A stretch of DNA of 64,000 nt from Parelaphostrongylus tenuis. Lineage: Eukaryota; Nematoda; Chromadorea; Rhabditida; Metastrongylidae. Each line of letters begins with the position of its first letter. The stretch's first letter is position 1. The stretch spans positions 1 through 64,000 of the forward strand of contig JAHQIW010005442.1 in the NCBI GenBank assembly GCA_019055375.1, written 5' to 3'. The notes under the pieces are model-generated. The model saw only the letters and a list, made by a program, of their open reading frames with translations, was not told where the DNA came from and did no database searches. Positions 11,388 through 23,218 of this stretch are shown here, one piece after another. The position numbers were made by a program, and so were the translations under genes.

Positions 11388-11470
11388 GAACTTCTACGAC
11401 TAATTTAACAACCTCGCGTCAGCTAATCAAGATAAGTTTTCTCGATTTTCATATAACACCTAATGGAGAA

Positions 11471-12734
11471 GTTGGAGCCCAAATTTCGAGGTTATAGAGA
11501 ACGAAACAACTTTTCCAAACAATCAGCGCATTCTAAGTCAATTGCTGCGTATGCCACGTTGAGATTGACCAAACGTCGCATGGGGATAACGCACCTCCCT
11601 CATGTCAAAAATATCATTCTCAGATATCGTGAGAGATCAGGCGTGATATCGAGGCATTTCTGCCTACGACTCACTTCCGAATTTTCTAAATCTATGTCGA
11701 AAATAATCTTCTTCGTACGTGTGTTCTATGTTCGGTTAGTGGGCCATACTGTTAAACTTTGACTTCACCAATGGTCGTTAAATACATAAGAAAGTGGAAG
11801 ACTACTTTGTGTTATGCAAGTGTTTGGATGACAGACTGGTAACAAATTGACCCTTCAACGGTCATATAAGGGTGAATTCGGCCTGTGCGCAAGCTGATTT
11901 CGACTAACAAGTAGTATATTGAGATTCGAGTTTGCTCACCATGAATCCAAAGATTCATTAATCCTTTTGTGACGGAGCTTTTCAATATTTCCTCATACTG
12001 TCAGTGATTGATCGATTGCTTTAATGATGAAAACTCCCCTTTTTTTTTGAATTGTGCTGCGCTAGCGCAGATTCACCTCGTAAGGGTGCGATTTTCGTCA
12101 ATCATTAAAAGATTTTTTCTGGTTTATATAACTTTCCAGGATTGATAGTGAGACTATAGGATGGACTTTGCTGTATCGTTTTATAGGCATAAGCTTTGAA
12201 TTCCGTTTCATATTGCCGCCATAAAGTTACAAAGCAACCGCTGAAGACAATTACCTACTTTGAGCGTGAAACGCAGCTTTCTTTATGCTCTTAAAGCGCT
12301 CTATGCCAATGTTTCTAAAACCGGCTTAGCTCTGAAATCACACAGAATTGATCTATCAAGTGATTTCCAGAAATCCAGCGGAAGGCCATCCACAAACCCT
12401 CCTAACGAATAAAGCAAACCAGATTTGAAAAAATAATTTTTTTTTTGTTACCAAAACGCAATAGGAAAAGTTTTTGATAAACTAAATATATCAGAGGAAT
12501 CGCTAGATATAGATAAGTTGTGTAACAAGTTTGCGCCGCTTTTACTTTTGATAAGAATAAAACTACAAGAGCTTAGTGTTGTTCAAATGCGCATTTTCTT
12601 GCAAACGTCCTGGTATACAACATGCCTATACTTACCTCAAAATGGATTCATGCACGAATGGCTCTAAAAAAAGCTGGTGATGCGGCGCGCAAAATGAATA
12701 CAGTTTAGGCAATAATACGTTTGCACACAGGACG
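11471..12734. other. No gene recognised
   Basis: A 99-codon plus-strand frame at 11463-11762 starts inside the PLE1 target-site duplication and matches no family I know. The rest is unremarkable AT-rich DNA. Confidence 0.4.
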
Positions 12735-13085
12735 GTTAGGAAGTGATTCGCGAAATTCAAAGCTGGAGAGAACAGTCTGAAGGATCAGTCGTGCTCGGGC
12801 AGTCCACAGGAAGTTGATCGTCAAGCTGTCCTTAGGTGTTCGAAAAGAATCTCAATAACATGCCGACTGCTGTCAAAAAGTTCGATTGTTGCTTCAAGAT
12901 CATCGCCGACATTCTGCGTGAAGTGGGTAAGGTCTGGAAGAAGTCATAGTGAGTGACACAGAAATTGGCCGAAGCCCAGAAGAGGAAGTGCTGTAGTTGC
13001 TCATCGTCATCTCGATCGACATGCGTTCTAGAAGTTCCATAATCGAGGCGGCGATCTGTTACCAAAAAGTGGGAGGAAGTTATCT
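12735..13085 (+). pseudogene. Mariner transposase N-terminal remnant
   Basis: Plus-strand fragments in mariner order: FAKFKAGENSLKDQ and GSPQEVDRQAVL (start of the helix-turn-helix region, about 12745-12840), FDCCFKIIADILREVGKVWK (second HTH, 12880-12945), VTQKLAEAQKRK (12953-12990) and VTKKWEEVI (about 13055-13080). Several stops and frameshifts interrupt it. The catalytic DDD region is absent because a hammerhead element begins at about 13103. Confidence 0.72.
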
Positions 13086-13102
13086 AGATCGATGAAAAAT
13101 AC

Positions 13103-13345
13103 TTTCATTATTATTTGAGCCAACTTGTCATGTGGTCTGTTAAGGGCTCTTGTACAGACCGATACACGTGTTTCGTCCTTACAGACTCGTCAGTCGGGCA
13201 GAATCCGTCGTCTTTCGATATTTTTATAGTCAGTTCTCTCGGGAGCTCTGCTCCCTTACAGAGAGCCGATCGAAGATGAACGTTTTACACTTTATGTCAA
13301 GTGAAATTTTCACCTAACACAGAGTGTTGCGCACTCGATTGCTCC
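13103..13345 (-). mobile_element. Solo hammerhead element (family 2)
   Basis: One diverged unit of the 6013-6776 element: TTTCATTATTATTTGAGCCAAC at the left, the ribozyme, then the CACTTTATGTCAAGTGAAATTTTCACCTAACACAGAGTG hairpin region and CACTCGATTGCT. No inverted partner is present, unlike the other family-2 loci. It directly abuts the mariner remnant. Confidence 0.75.
13156..13199 (-). ncRNA. Hammerhead ribozyme, variant core
   Basis: Minus strand: stem I GCCCGA/UCGGUC (one mismatch), core CUGACGA, stem II GUCU-GUAA-GGAC, GAAA, stem III ACACGUGU, cleavage position A (GUA). All core residues are allowed by the hammerhead consensus, so this copy may still cleave. Confidence 0.75.
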
Positions 13346-16099
13346 AAATTAGCCAAATTGTGTGGAAAACAAGAAATAAGTTTCATTTTCATGTTTGAGT
13401 GCGACAATGATCAATCATTGACTATCGGAATCTTGTTTAGTCAACGACTCGAACTTCATTCATATTTTTTGATTTGACTGGTCGGATAATCTCAGTGGAA
13501 GTAGTTGCGGATTCAATCAGCAACCTTTTTGAACATGATGAAAGTGCACGAGAACATTACATTGTACAGAATTGTCTTGTCAAAAAGTCATGAATGTTCG
13601 CATAACTGCATTAGTTTGTGGCTCTAATTACGGAAGAAGTAAGCACTGAAATTGTTCAACTGTGATCTTTTTCATGGCTTCTATGGCAAGTCGAACTTCT
13701 AGGAGATGTATTGAGGTTTTTTTCTGATAAAATTTTTAGTTTCAAAGCACGGTTTAAGAGCGCTATGGAAAATCGATGTGTAGATTTTCCCTGTCAAATC
13801 TTCGTCATGGTTGGAAATGGTGACAATCATAGAACCGTTTATCACTAATCAATTCAGAAAAAACGTTTCCAATCAGAATTGCAAGAAATTTCCAAAATTG
13901 TACTCCGTCAATATTTTTAACAACTTGTGCTGAATTTTCTGTCATGAAAATTTTCATCTTTACTTAGATTATTCATCCTCAATGAAAATATTTTATCTTT
14001 TACTTAGATTTTCCAAATTGAGATGAAGCTTTGTTCTTCGTTTTCTAGGCACCTTAGTGATGGCAAAAATGCTATCAAAGCATTTTGACTGCGATATGAT
14101 GTCTCTTGAGAGCTGCATCCCATTTTTTTTTCAACAAACAGATAAAACTTTGGAGCCGGATGTTCCATAATCTGCACGTCATGTACGTCAAGAAATCGAT
14201 TAAGTAAGTTTGTCACGACAATTTCCCGTGTTTTTCAATGATTGACGGTCGAGTACATTTCAAAAAAATGCTTTTAGCTGAGAACAGAACGCCTCAACGT
14301 TGCTGTCATCAATTATGCAAGTTGTTGAATTAGTGATAGTACAGCGTTTTTTGTATTTGTAATCACAAATATAAATATCGCATGCTCAGAGGTTCTGCAA
14401 CTGCAATATTTTTACGATCATACTCTCTGACATTTTGGCATACGGCTCCTTATTTTCAGTGTGGAAAAAATTAGTGCATTGCTTGCGAGACCGACTATCT
14501 GATGATCTCGGCATCCTTAATACCTAGTATCCTCTCTAAAAGAAGGATAGTGGATAGCGCTAATTGTGGCACACCGTTTCAATGAAGTAGCGAGTATATG
14601 CATTTTTATGCTTACTCGTCATTTTATCGAAAACTGTGCTTCACATTTAGCGTTATCCTGATCTTATGCGTACTTGAAAACATGCATACTTATTGCTTCG
14701 AACAAATGAATTCACGAACGAATATTTTGTGAAAATCAGTAGAGGCCATTTTTCAAAGTAATGCTCAAGCAGAAATATCTTACTTCGTGGAAGTATGTAT
14801 CACAAAATCATGGTGTGTATGTTAGCGACCACATGAAAGGATGCACTATGATACAGCGGATTGTTTTGACAGTTTCATGTTCACGTCCATATCCGTTTTT
14901 AGATCATGCTGACTTATAGTTTTCATGGCAAGTCAAATGACCTGTACAAGGCACATAGTGGCATAAAAGTAAAACGTTGGTAGAAAATTGTATGTTGCCC
15001 AATGAGCGATTTTTCTTAGCGAAGTTAGAGAATGCTCTGGCAAATCATTCCTTCAATCAGTTCTTACCAGACTGAGTCAGATGAAAGTTGGAAACTCGAA
15101 AAAAGATATATGCTAATACGGCGGACGCCTTTGACATAGATTTTCTCGACGAGAGATTTTCAAAAGGAAATTCGGAAACCCTCAATTTCTTGCGGGTTCT
15201 TAACATCATAGTTCGTCACCGTGAATCAGCGGGGTAATCGTTGGAATCATTAAATGATCTTATATGCACAAATATGGTGGCATCCACTACATGAAATGAT
15301 TGTGGTAAGCGATAAAAAACAATTTTAGCGGTAGACGAGTCACCTATTGCAACGACTACTGAATGGATTAGTAGCTGTGCTTGTGTGTCACTCAGCACTT
15401 GGAATTGAGTATGTGTCGCAACAGTTGCAATGATTCTTATGACGCAGTGCTGAGCTACAGCAGTGATTTAGTAAGCTGTAGTAGACTTCCATGCAATTTT
15501 TAGCGTTTCGCAATGGGAGAAAAGACTCGATGTGCGGATCTACGTTAACGATCGGAAATTGGAGATGCGGTTTTACAAGTCAGGCCAGCGAAGATAAGGT
15601 GGGCGGACATGTAATGCACATCAACGACAACAATGGACGAGAGCCGTTGCCGACTGGATTTTCTTGAGATATCAAGTGCTTCAGGAAAACCACCGGTCAG
15701 GTGATCCGAGTTCTTGACGAAAAATTCAAAGTCAAACAGCTTAAATGACGTGCCACATGCAGACTGCGTTGTGCAGTCAATCTGCAGCGCGATTACTGCA
15801 CAGCCCCTCACATAACCTAACCGACAGAAAATGCGCACCAAGTGCGAAACACAGTCTTTTTTGGCTATATAGCGCGCCAAAAGTTGATTTCAGAATCCAA
15901 ATACATTATAGAAATGTCGCAAAGCTATCCTAGTCTTTACCAGAAATCTAGAGAAAGCTCTGTTCAGCAAAGAACGAGTCGAATGCTATCATGTAAGAGC
16001 AACCATTCTATTACTCACATGCGAATGCTCACCTTATTTAGCCTGAATATTGAACCTTACTCAAACTATAAAATCAGTTTCGGATAAGGTGTTTTGACA
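13346..16099. other. No gene recognised
   Basis: About 2.7 kb of AT-rich DNA between the family-2 element and the duplicated 3' flank of serpin copy B. A 111-codon minus frame at 15545-15880 has no recognisable motif. No splice-linked coding series was found. Confidence 0.4.
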
Positions 16100-16870
16100 T
16101 CGGCTATCTTCAAACATACCGTGACTCTGAAATCTATTCGAAGAGCCTCACTACCTTTTCGCACCTACATTTGTGCCTGCATAGGAGAACTCTTTGATGA
16201 AAAGTTCAAAAGGCGGACAAGTACAGCTCTGAATAGATGTAGTACAGAAAGGCATAGCGGTAACAATCTGAGCCGGTAAAGAGGATCCTGGAGAATAGGT
16301 CGGAAACGCAGGCGCAGGTGAACCCCTTGATTTTTCTAGATCGATTCCAAGAAGAAATGACTGAAAGGAAGATTACGTGGACATCACAAATCACGCAAAA
16401 TTTTATCCCAGATTGATTTCTAGTCGGAGTAAGGCTCACTAGTCATAGTATGCGACCGTTTCAGTGACGCTGTCTATGCACGTAGTTGAACGGCGAATTT
16501 CATATAATGAGTGGAAAAGTGAGCCGATTTTACACTAAATTTAGTTTATAGACTCAGGTAATATTAATTGAATGATTAAGTATAGTGCCGCATTGTAGGT
16601 CTGGAATCTGAGCTTGATGACTCTTAAAATGTTGGCCACCAGTCTTGAGGTATGCCAACCTCGTACAAACTTCAGAAAAACATTTCTGAGTTATAATGGT
16701 TTCCGTCATTTTGCCGAGTCTTAATGAAAGGCTTTCTTTCGATTTACATATGGATAATTGAAGAAAAGATAAAGGAAAGAACAAAGAAGAAAGATAGTAG
16801 CAGAGCTAACATAACCGAGAGTAATTTCTATCGAAGAAAATGGAAGACGATTTACGTGCAACGCGTGGAA
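16100..16870 (-). repeat. Duplicated 3' flank of serpin copy B
   Basis: Counterpart of 1350-2037; offset about 14.83 kb at the serpin stop. Both flanks keep the GAATCACACAAA stretch around the stop codon and GAGAGTAATTTC downstream. Confidence 0.55.
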
Positions 16871-19800
16871 TCACACAAATTGCCCCATAAATAAAGGATG
16901 ACTGTTTTTTGTAAGAACAAACATGAACGGATGATTGGCAACAAATCTTCTGGGTTTCTCCAGAAAAGCCATTTTCGGAATCATCTTGAAAAGAGTGGCA
17001 GATGCAGCTGTCGTGCCTTTTTCGTTCACCTCAAAAACTATTGCTTTATACTTCTGCGGCAAATCCAGCGTTAATTATAGTACATATGTTTTTGTGAAGT
17101 CCAGACTGAACTTAATTTACAACTTATACAATTGTAACGAGACTTTTCTCATAAGATGAACAATAGGGGCAGCTACCACGTGTTAAAATTGGAACTGTGC
17201 TCGTAGGGACAAGATTTGCACATAGACAGCTTAACTATGCAGTTATTCCAGAGAAAATCTATCCAGTATCTACTTTACATCAAATGAATCTGATAAATAA
17301 GAAATCTTACTTCAATAATAGCTTTGTGGCAGGCTGCTGAAATCTTTAAAAATGGCTCACTGGCGATGCCACTGAGGTCAGCGTTATCATTAAATATTTC
17401 TGTCACTCCCATCTGCACAAGTGCTTCCTTCAATTCAAAATCTGTCTCGATCTTCATTTTTGGAATTGTGACCTAAAAATGAGACTTCTGCTACAAAAAC
17501 AACATTTTAAATTGACCACGCCTTGGTCCTGTTTGTGACAGCAACTTTCAACATGCACAGAATCGAGAAAAAAAAGGGTTTGAGATATGCTTGATACTGC
17601 ATGACTACTTCTTTCTGAGCACTGGAATGAAATTCTTTTGAATAATCCACAGAACAAAAGCAGATATGAGCAACGATCAAACTGTTGACTAAACTAATCA
17701 AATATTTCCTTCGAAATTCTTTCGACCAAGACGAAGGATGAATTTGCTTCCGTAGTGAAAAATCGAAAAAGAGCTGTCGAGCAAATAGTTGGTAGAAGTT
17801 CTGCGAGTACAATCGATGCCGATACAGCGACTTTGCACCGACGAATGATTTGTTGAACCGATATAGGGACGAAAACAGGGAACACTTTTCACCTTCACAG
17901 CGACGTTGAAATCCTGATAGGCACGTGACGCGGTCGCTCGGCGACAGAAGAGGGCTATAGTGGTGATGTGGTAGTATTCTAATGAAATTTAGTTTTTCGT
18001 CGTCACTGAAGAGAATCTCATCGTCGTTTAATGGTAATGTATAATATAAGAGATTCGATAAAGCTATTTATAGTAGTAGATAAAGTATTCATAGTAGGAA
18101 GCAGCTGATGCCCCTTATAAAACCCCTATTTACAGGGAAAAGTCGGATACTCACGGAAAGATGATATTTGGAACTATCAGTGTACATTTTTATGATATCT
18201 TGCAAATATTCATTCATATTTTAGCCATATTTATCTTTTATTTCTTACATCTACAACATTACCCTCATACACCATCGCAAATGAATAAATAGGGAAATTA
18301 CAATATTAGTTGCACCTTTGATTCCAATAAAAAAACGATATAGCTCTCGCCGTTGATAACGTTATCTCTTTTACTGAAGTTGTATGAAGGTTCTTTCATG
18401 AACCAAACTTGCTATGAAGATCATCATTTTTCAAGCTATCGAATGACTATAAAGACATCGATAATTGAAAAAAAACGCTATATGTAGCTGAAAAAAAATG
18501 TTTCTTCTTGAAACAGACGGTGTTGTCGTCAAAACAGAAGGTTTTTCGAGACATGGGCATCCTTTTCACTATCAAAACCTTGAAAGAAATCTCTTCTGTA
18601 ATATTCATCTTTTTGCACCACTACATATATTTTCTAGTGACAGTTCCCTTGGAATTGGAATCTTGTAACATGAAGTCAAAATGCGTGAGTTGAGAAATGA
18701 ACTCTGACTTCAAAACGTGATCCTTTTCCGTCAGCAAACGTACTATGAAGTTTTTAACAAACTAAGTAAAGTGGCAACTATTAAACTATCGAATGACTAC
18801 AAAAACATAGATAAGAAGAAGGAAACGAAAATCATATAACGGCTGGAAATATCTTCTCTTTCACAACAATGTGGTTCTCTCGTTAAACGTAAAAGATTTT
18901 CTGATTCATGGAGTTGTATTTACTATGAATCTCTTTTTAGCAGCCTCTTCTGTGATATTTGATTATGAAGTAACAATGATGCCCCCTCAATACTTCAAAT
19001 AACCAAACCTCAGATTTTTTCCAACGCGTAATAATAAAAACTCTTCGTCGCACGCGTGGCGCCTGACACATCTGTGAAAGCAGACCGTGTCGTTGTCAAC
19101 GAGTTGAAACAGCTTTCACTTAGGCGCGCATCTGGCGCAGCGGTTGGAGACACCATGCGTCGCACACTCGTCGATGATCCGATCTCGAACTCTTGGCTCA
19201 CCGAGACTTCCATCCCTCCGACGTCAGTGAAATGGTACTAGACTCGTTCTTGGTAGCAGAACTGACTTTCCACTTAGATAGGGCACCGCAAGTCACTGTG
19301 AATATCAGACGTGCTATCACTCACCTCAAACAGAGCTAAATGAAAAGAAATGAATGGCGCATCTTTCAGGGCTTGATCAAGGCCGAGAGTTTTTTCTTCT
19401 ATCTCGTCTCACTACGCTAGAAACAAAGAAATGTTCCTGCAAAGTTGCAACATACCGATATCATTGCTCTTCTTAACTTGGATAGCAAATTTTGAATCTT
19501 GTCCCGTCAATTTTTGAACGAATTGATTGCAGGCCAAATCTGTCAGTAGGAATTTACAATCTGCAGTGTGCACACAAATTGTTGTGAACGACCACCTTTT
19601 CTTGGGTAGGATCATATTGAATGCATAGGAAGCATCCTTATAAGGTATTGACAGCATTTCCACTTCGTCGTCCTCTGCATACTGCCGGTACACTTTGAAG
19701 TCGCTCATGAACTCCACCTAAACTCAAATATCAGGAGCCGCGGAATCAATAGACCTTATTAGGAAATTATTTTGTTAGAAAGCCTCACAAGAAATTGAGA

Positions 19801-21111
19801 TCTTATGGGTAGGAATGTTTGCAAAGTATTAACGTTTACTACAATACTTATTATCAATGGAATAAGTGCTACTGTGATAACGTGACTTTTAGAGTTCAAG
19901 CAAGGAATCTGAGCAACCTTCAATACTAACTTCTCTACTAACTGCTTCGGAGCTGTGAAACATTGCCTTTGAATTGAGACTCTTGTAAAATTCTTCCAAC
20001 CACTCAGCAGTAAAGTAAATAGCGCTCGTAACAAGTGAGACGGATCCTATAATCATGAAGGATAGTTATAGCAGGCTTTTGATTCTGCTTGATATCACAC
20101 TCTAAATCAGATGCTGTGCGGCTTTTTACACCTCTTGTATTCGACTCGTTACCTCGCATCCGCTAACCACAAGATCATCACCCATGCGTTTTATGTCCTA
20201 GATGGCTACTAAGTTCCTTTGAAGTCGAGCGAGATTTTATATCAAATTTCAAATCTTTCAATCCTTCCATTATCAATTGTAAGTATGATTGAAGTAACAA
20301 TGGACCTTTAACAATGTCTGCGCTAATCAAGGCATGTACTTTTCCTTCGGTAGTCTTGTTAATAAACTGACCAATAATCTGTAATAGGTATTAATCGTAG
20401 AATAAAACAGAGAAAACATAGCTTTTCTTTGTAATATGTATGAGAAGAACCTCTGAATGGGACATTTACAAATGTAGTTGAAGTGTGACTAAAGAACTTA
20501 CCGTAGCAGTGTGCTCTGCTCTACGGAAGTCGAGAGCTTCCACTTTGGCGTGAAATTTACTGACAATTTTGCTCTCGTACTCCTTTTTTATCGTGAAGTA
20601 TTTACTGAAATATGTCGTCAAAAACTATAAAAATAGTTTGTGGAGGCAATTCTATATCTTATCTTGAATGGAAAGATTCGACAGATGAAAAAGGACCCGA
20701 ACGTTTCTTTAATATGATACTTACTCTAAGAAAAAGCCATTGGCTAAGTTAACTCGTACTCCATCAGTTGTGTTGAGGATTTCATTCAAGAAATTCAAAA
20801 AGTAGTTTGTAATATTGTTTTCCAAAGCACCTAAATCAATTTTCCTCGATTATTTAGAGCGAGCGTCAAATCTGGCAATACTTATGAAAAAGATTAAGTA
20901 AAAAAGAAGGGATAAATCAAGAAAGGCAGAAAAAGTTATTCTGACCTTTTGCGATTCGTTCATCAATTTGCTTCTTGGTTTCACCTCTGGCTCCAGCATG
21001 GAGCATCGCCAAAGTGAAAATCACCGAAACCGGCGACATCACGGCGGAGGCGTTGAGTGGAACTTGACGGAGCATAGCTAGGCCAAAGTCTGTTTCTGCC
21101 GTTAAGAACAT
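16871..21111 (-). CDS. Serpin (copy B), nine exons, one frameshift
   Basis: Serine-protease inhibitor of the serpin superfamily. Exons on the minus strand: 21111-20946, 20830-20725, 20604-20502, 20378-20306, 20046-19931, 19717-19576, 19539-19456, 17472-17311, 17029-16871. Phases agree and the sum is about 370 codons, a normal serpin length. Landmarks: start MFLTAETDFGLAML with no signal peptide; SPVSVIFTLAMLHAGARGET; FLNEILNTTDGVRVNLANGF; TSAIYFTAEWLEEFYK; YAEDDEVEMLSIPYKDASYA; NDNADLSGIASEP; hinge NEKGTTAASAT; FVANHPFMFVLT; end PLFMGQFV. The hinge fits an inhibitory serpin; counting from P17 Glu gives P1 Lys and P1' Met, implying a trypsin-like target (inference). In exon 7 the frame shifts between FVQKLTGQ and KIQNLLSKLRRAMIS, equal to a 2-nt loss, so it is either a very recent pseudogene or a sequence error. 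The exon 4 donor and exon 6/7 junction are the least certain. Confidence 0.87.
19060..19245 (+). repeat. tRNA-derived SINE in serpin intron
   Basis: A GC-richer block with A-box-like ATCTGGCGCAGCGGTTGGAG (from about 19128) and a B-box-like GATCTCGAACTC 50 nt on. It lies in intron 7 of serpin copy B, antisense to the gene. Open frames across it are by-products. Confidence 0.5.
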
Positions 21112-21119
21112 GCTGAAAA
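21112..21119 (-). promoter_or_regulatory. Splice acceptor at serpin start (SL site?)
   Basis: Minus-strand TTTTCAG ends one base before the ATG at 21111. An acceptor directly before the initiator codon, with no upstream coding exon seen, fits nematode spliced-leader trans-splicing. It supports this start over in-frame upstream codons. Confidence 0.6.
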
Positions 21120-22894
21120 CAATAAAAGATTCAATTGGTAGGGAAGTTGAAATCATTTATCGAGGTTCAAAGATGGCAAATCCCATTGTGCTTGAGTTGA
21201 TTTCGGTGTTCAAAAGAAGTTTGAACAATCCATTAAACGGAATAAAAACATGCTAGAAAGGGAGCCGCAGTAGCAAATAGATTCAATGCTTGAAGGCAAG
21301 ACATCGTCAGGGTTGGGATAGATTTCAAAGAATGATAGTAAAGTGTACTTAGTCAACTTTATTCTTCGTAGTCTTACTATCTTCAGAAGTGATCAAATGA
21401 TTTCAACGACTTGACACTAAGCCGTTTGCTTTGTGCACTATGGTTATTTATTATAATCCCGTCTAAGCTGTTCTCAGCACAGATCCTTCTTACTTCATAA
21501 AGTCGGCGTCATAAAAATTTGCCATAGTGTTCTAATGCTTTCGGTTCAAGAGGAAGATTCTATTGATTTCTGCAAACCTTTGCAGATATGGTACAATTTC
21601 ATCTTTTCTGAAAAGGTTCGAATAGATGGTAATCAACAGATGCACGATCTGATGGAAATGACAAATTCGTTCTTGGTCTCAGCCAAAATAAGGAGTAAGG
21701 ATTCAATATACGTGTTGCTGCGGAAATGGTAAGCCACGACATCTGACATTTTCATGAACTCGTCCTCTTTGTAGATGGATGCCTACAGTAGTGGTGAGTA
21801 AGACTTTTCATTCAAAAGCTCTACCTAGGTGGACTTAAACATAGGAGGGGTACTTCTCCCGCTCGACGAAGTGAACCCTACGATAGAAATACCGTTATTA
21901 TGTCTAGCAGAGCTTCATCGAGCTTGAAGCAGAAATTCTTATACGTAATGTTGTGCTTACAAACAAAATTTCTTGTCATGTTTCTGGATGAAACAACATG
22001 CAGAAGTCCGAAAAAGAATTTACATGAGCTCCTAAGAATACATATGTGCTACGCATCAGTAATGCTACCTTGCAGCATATGATATTTCCCTGAAAAGGAC
22101 GGACTTCATTCGGAATCTCGTCGTTTTGGAGTACTCACTAGGTCCAAACATATAACCTCTTCTATAGAAATTTTGTTAGGAGTCTATCGAAAACGGTAAA
22201 AAGTCGACTTCAAATCTCCAGACTGTAAATTTAGTGAATAAAATGAGAACCATAAGATCCTTTCGAAGCAATAGAGCATTCGCAACACAAATCTTGTTGA
22301 AAAATAAGAAACAAATGCAATGGTGAATGAAAGAGGGCAAAGTCATTTTATGACAGACATTATAGAGCAGTCACTTTTCCCAGAACGAATTCGACGAATA
22401 CTTTCAATTTATCGGTCCTTCGCTTGCTTGATTCTCTTCGTACTTGTTTATTCGTCAAATTGTTTCCTTGGAAGCTGATAAGGTGCGGAAGATGACAGGT
22501 ACAATTTAGAATTTCATGAAAGGATGCTCTATAACTGATAAAAGATGGACAAGAGAAACTACAGCGGAAGTGAGGAATAGAGGGATACGGCTTCTCTATG
22601 CTTTTAATACTAAAAGATATAACTGTCTTGTTACAGTTTTCAGTAGCAAATTCCATCAGGAAAAACCTCAGCAAAGGACACGATACATGGGAACACTGAA
22701 AAATAAAACTAGGTGACCTTGAAAAATAGTAGCCTCTATTTATTTTTAGAAACAATAGGAGAACTAAGAGTTGCTCAGCGTGCGACAATAAGAAGCTTAT
22801 GCAATGAAGAGCCATGTCTAAAGCAGTAATGGAAACCTGGAGAAACAAGTGGAAACAAAGGTTGTCAGAACTCAGAAAGGTTAGATAGATACGC
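21120..22894. other. No gene recognised
   Basis: Upstream region of serpin copy B. A 162-codon minus frame at 22360-22848 is Ser/Cys/Phe-rich with no recognisable motif and may be chance. No repeats seen. Confidence 0.4.
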
Positions 22895-23218
22895 TCAAAT
22901 TAATGTTATAACTTTGGCTGTTCCGCAAACTCCTTTTGTACAAGGGCGGATAGCAGTTTTTGACCTCCAAATCAACGCAGTCAGAATTTTCAAAAACGAA
23001 CTTTGATGCTCAGAAGGGTTTTGCTCCGGATTGTTGGTTAGGAAATCGGAGATACAACGACCAGAATAAAGAAACATTGAACTGAAGACGTGGGAGGAAA
23101 TGTGTGAGAAGTGTTCCTGCAGACACGCGAATGCACTAAAGCTCACGTTGATACCATATTGACAAATGATTTTTGCTTGAGCATTTGGCAGTAGTGTGTT
23201 ATCTGGAGCTGGAACCAT
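22895..23218 (-). other. Unassigned ORF, possible CAP-family exon
   Basis: A minus-strand frame of 107 codons opens with KG-M-VPAPDNTLLPNAQ then QYGINVSFSAFA. The order LLP-x-A, then YxxNVxxSA about ten residues later, resembles the start of CAP/SCP-TAPS secreted proteins common in hookworms. The rest of the frame does not match and no cysteine pattern or downstream CAP exons were found. Weak lead only. Confidence 0.22.

Larger units (their letters stand above)
8586..11458 (-). mobile_element. Penelope-like retroelement 1 (PLE1)
   Basis: The element is bounded by a perfect 12-bp target-site duplication, CCTAATGGAGAA, at 8574-8585 and 11459-11470. The left and central part (minus strand) carries a 5'-truncated Penelope-type reverse transcriptase followed by a GIY-YIG endonuclease. 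The right part (about 10636-11458, plus strand) is an inverted copy of about 8620-9450, giving a palindrome with the RT in the loop. This inverted terminal arrangement is typical of Penelope elements. A tail of about 50 bp with CCTCGGCATAATT is present only at the left end. Each arm has a hammerhead motif next to its outer end. Frameshifts show it is no longer autonomous. Confidence 0.88.

Noticed and set aside
17507..17900. Extra serpin exon inside intron 7 of copy B (YSKEFHSSAQKEVV looks like the AEW...FHSS exon)
   Set aside because: Only a short resemblance, no matching splice sites and no neighbouring exons; possibly a decayed duplicate exon, not firm enough to list.
22360..22848. 162-codon minus-strand ORF
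   Set aside because: Long but without motif, splice context or codon pattern that supports a gene.
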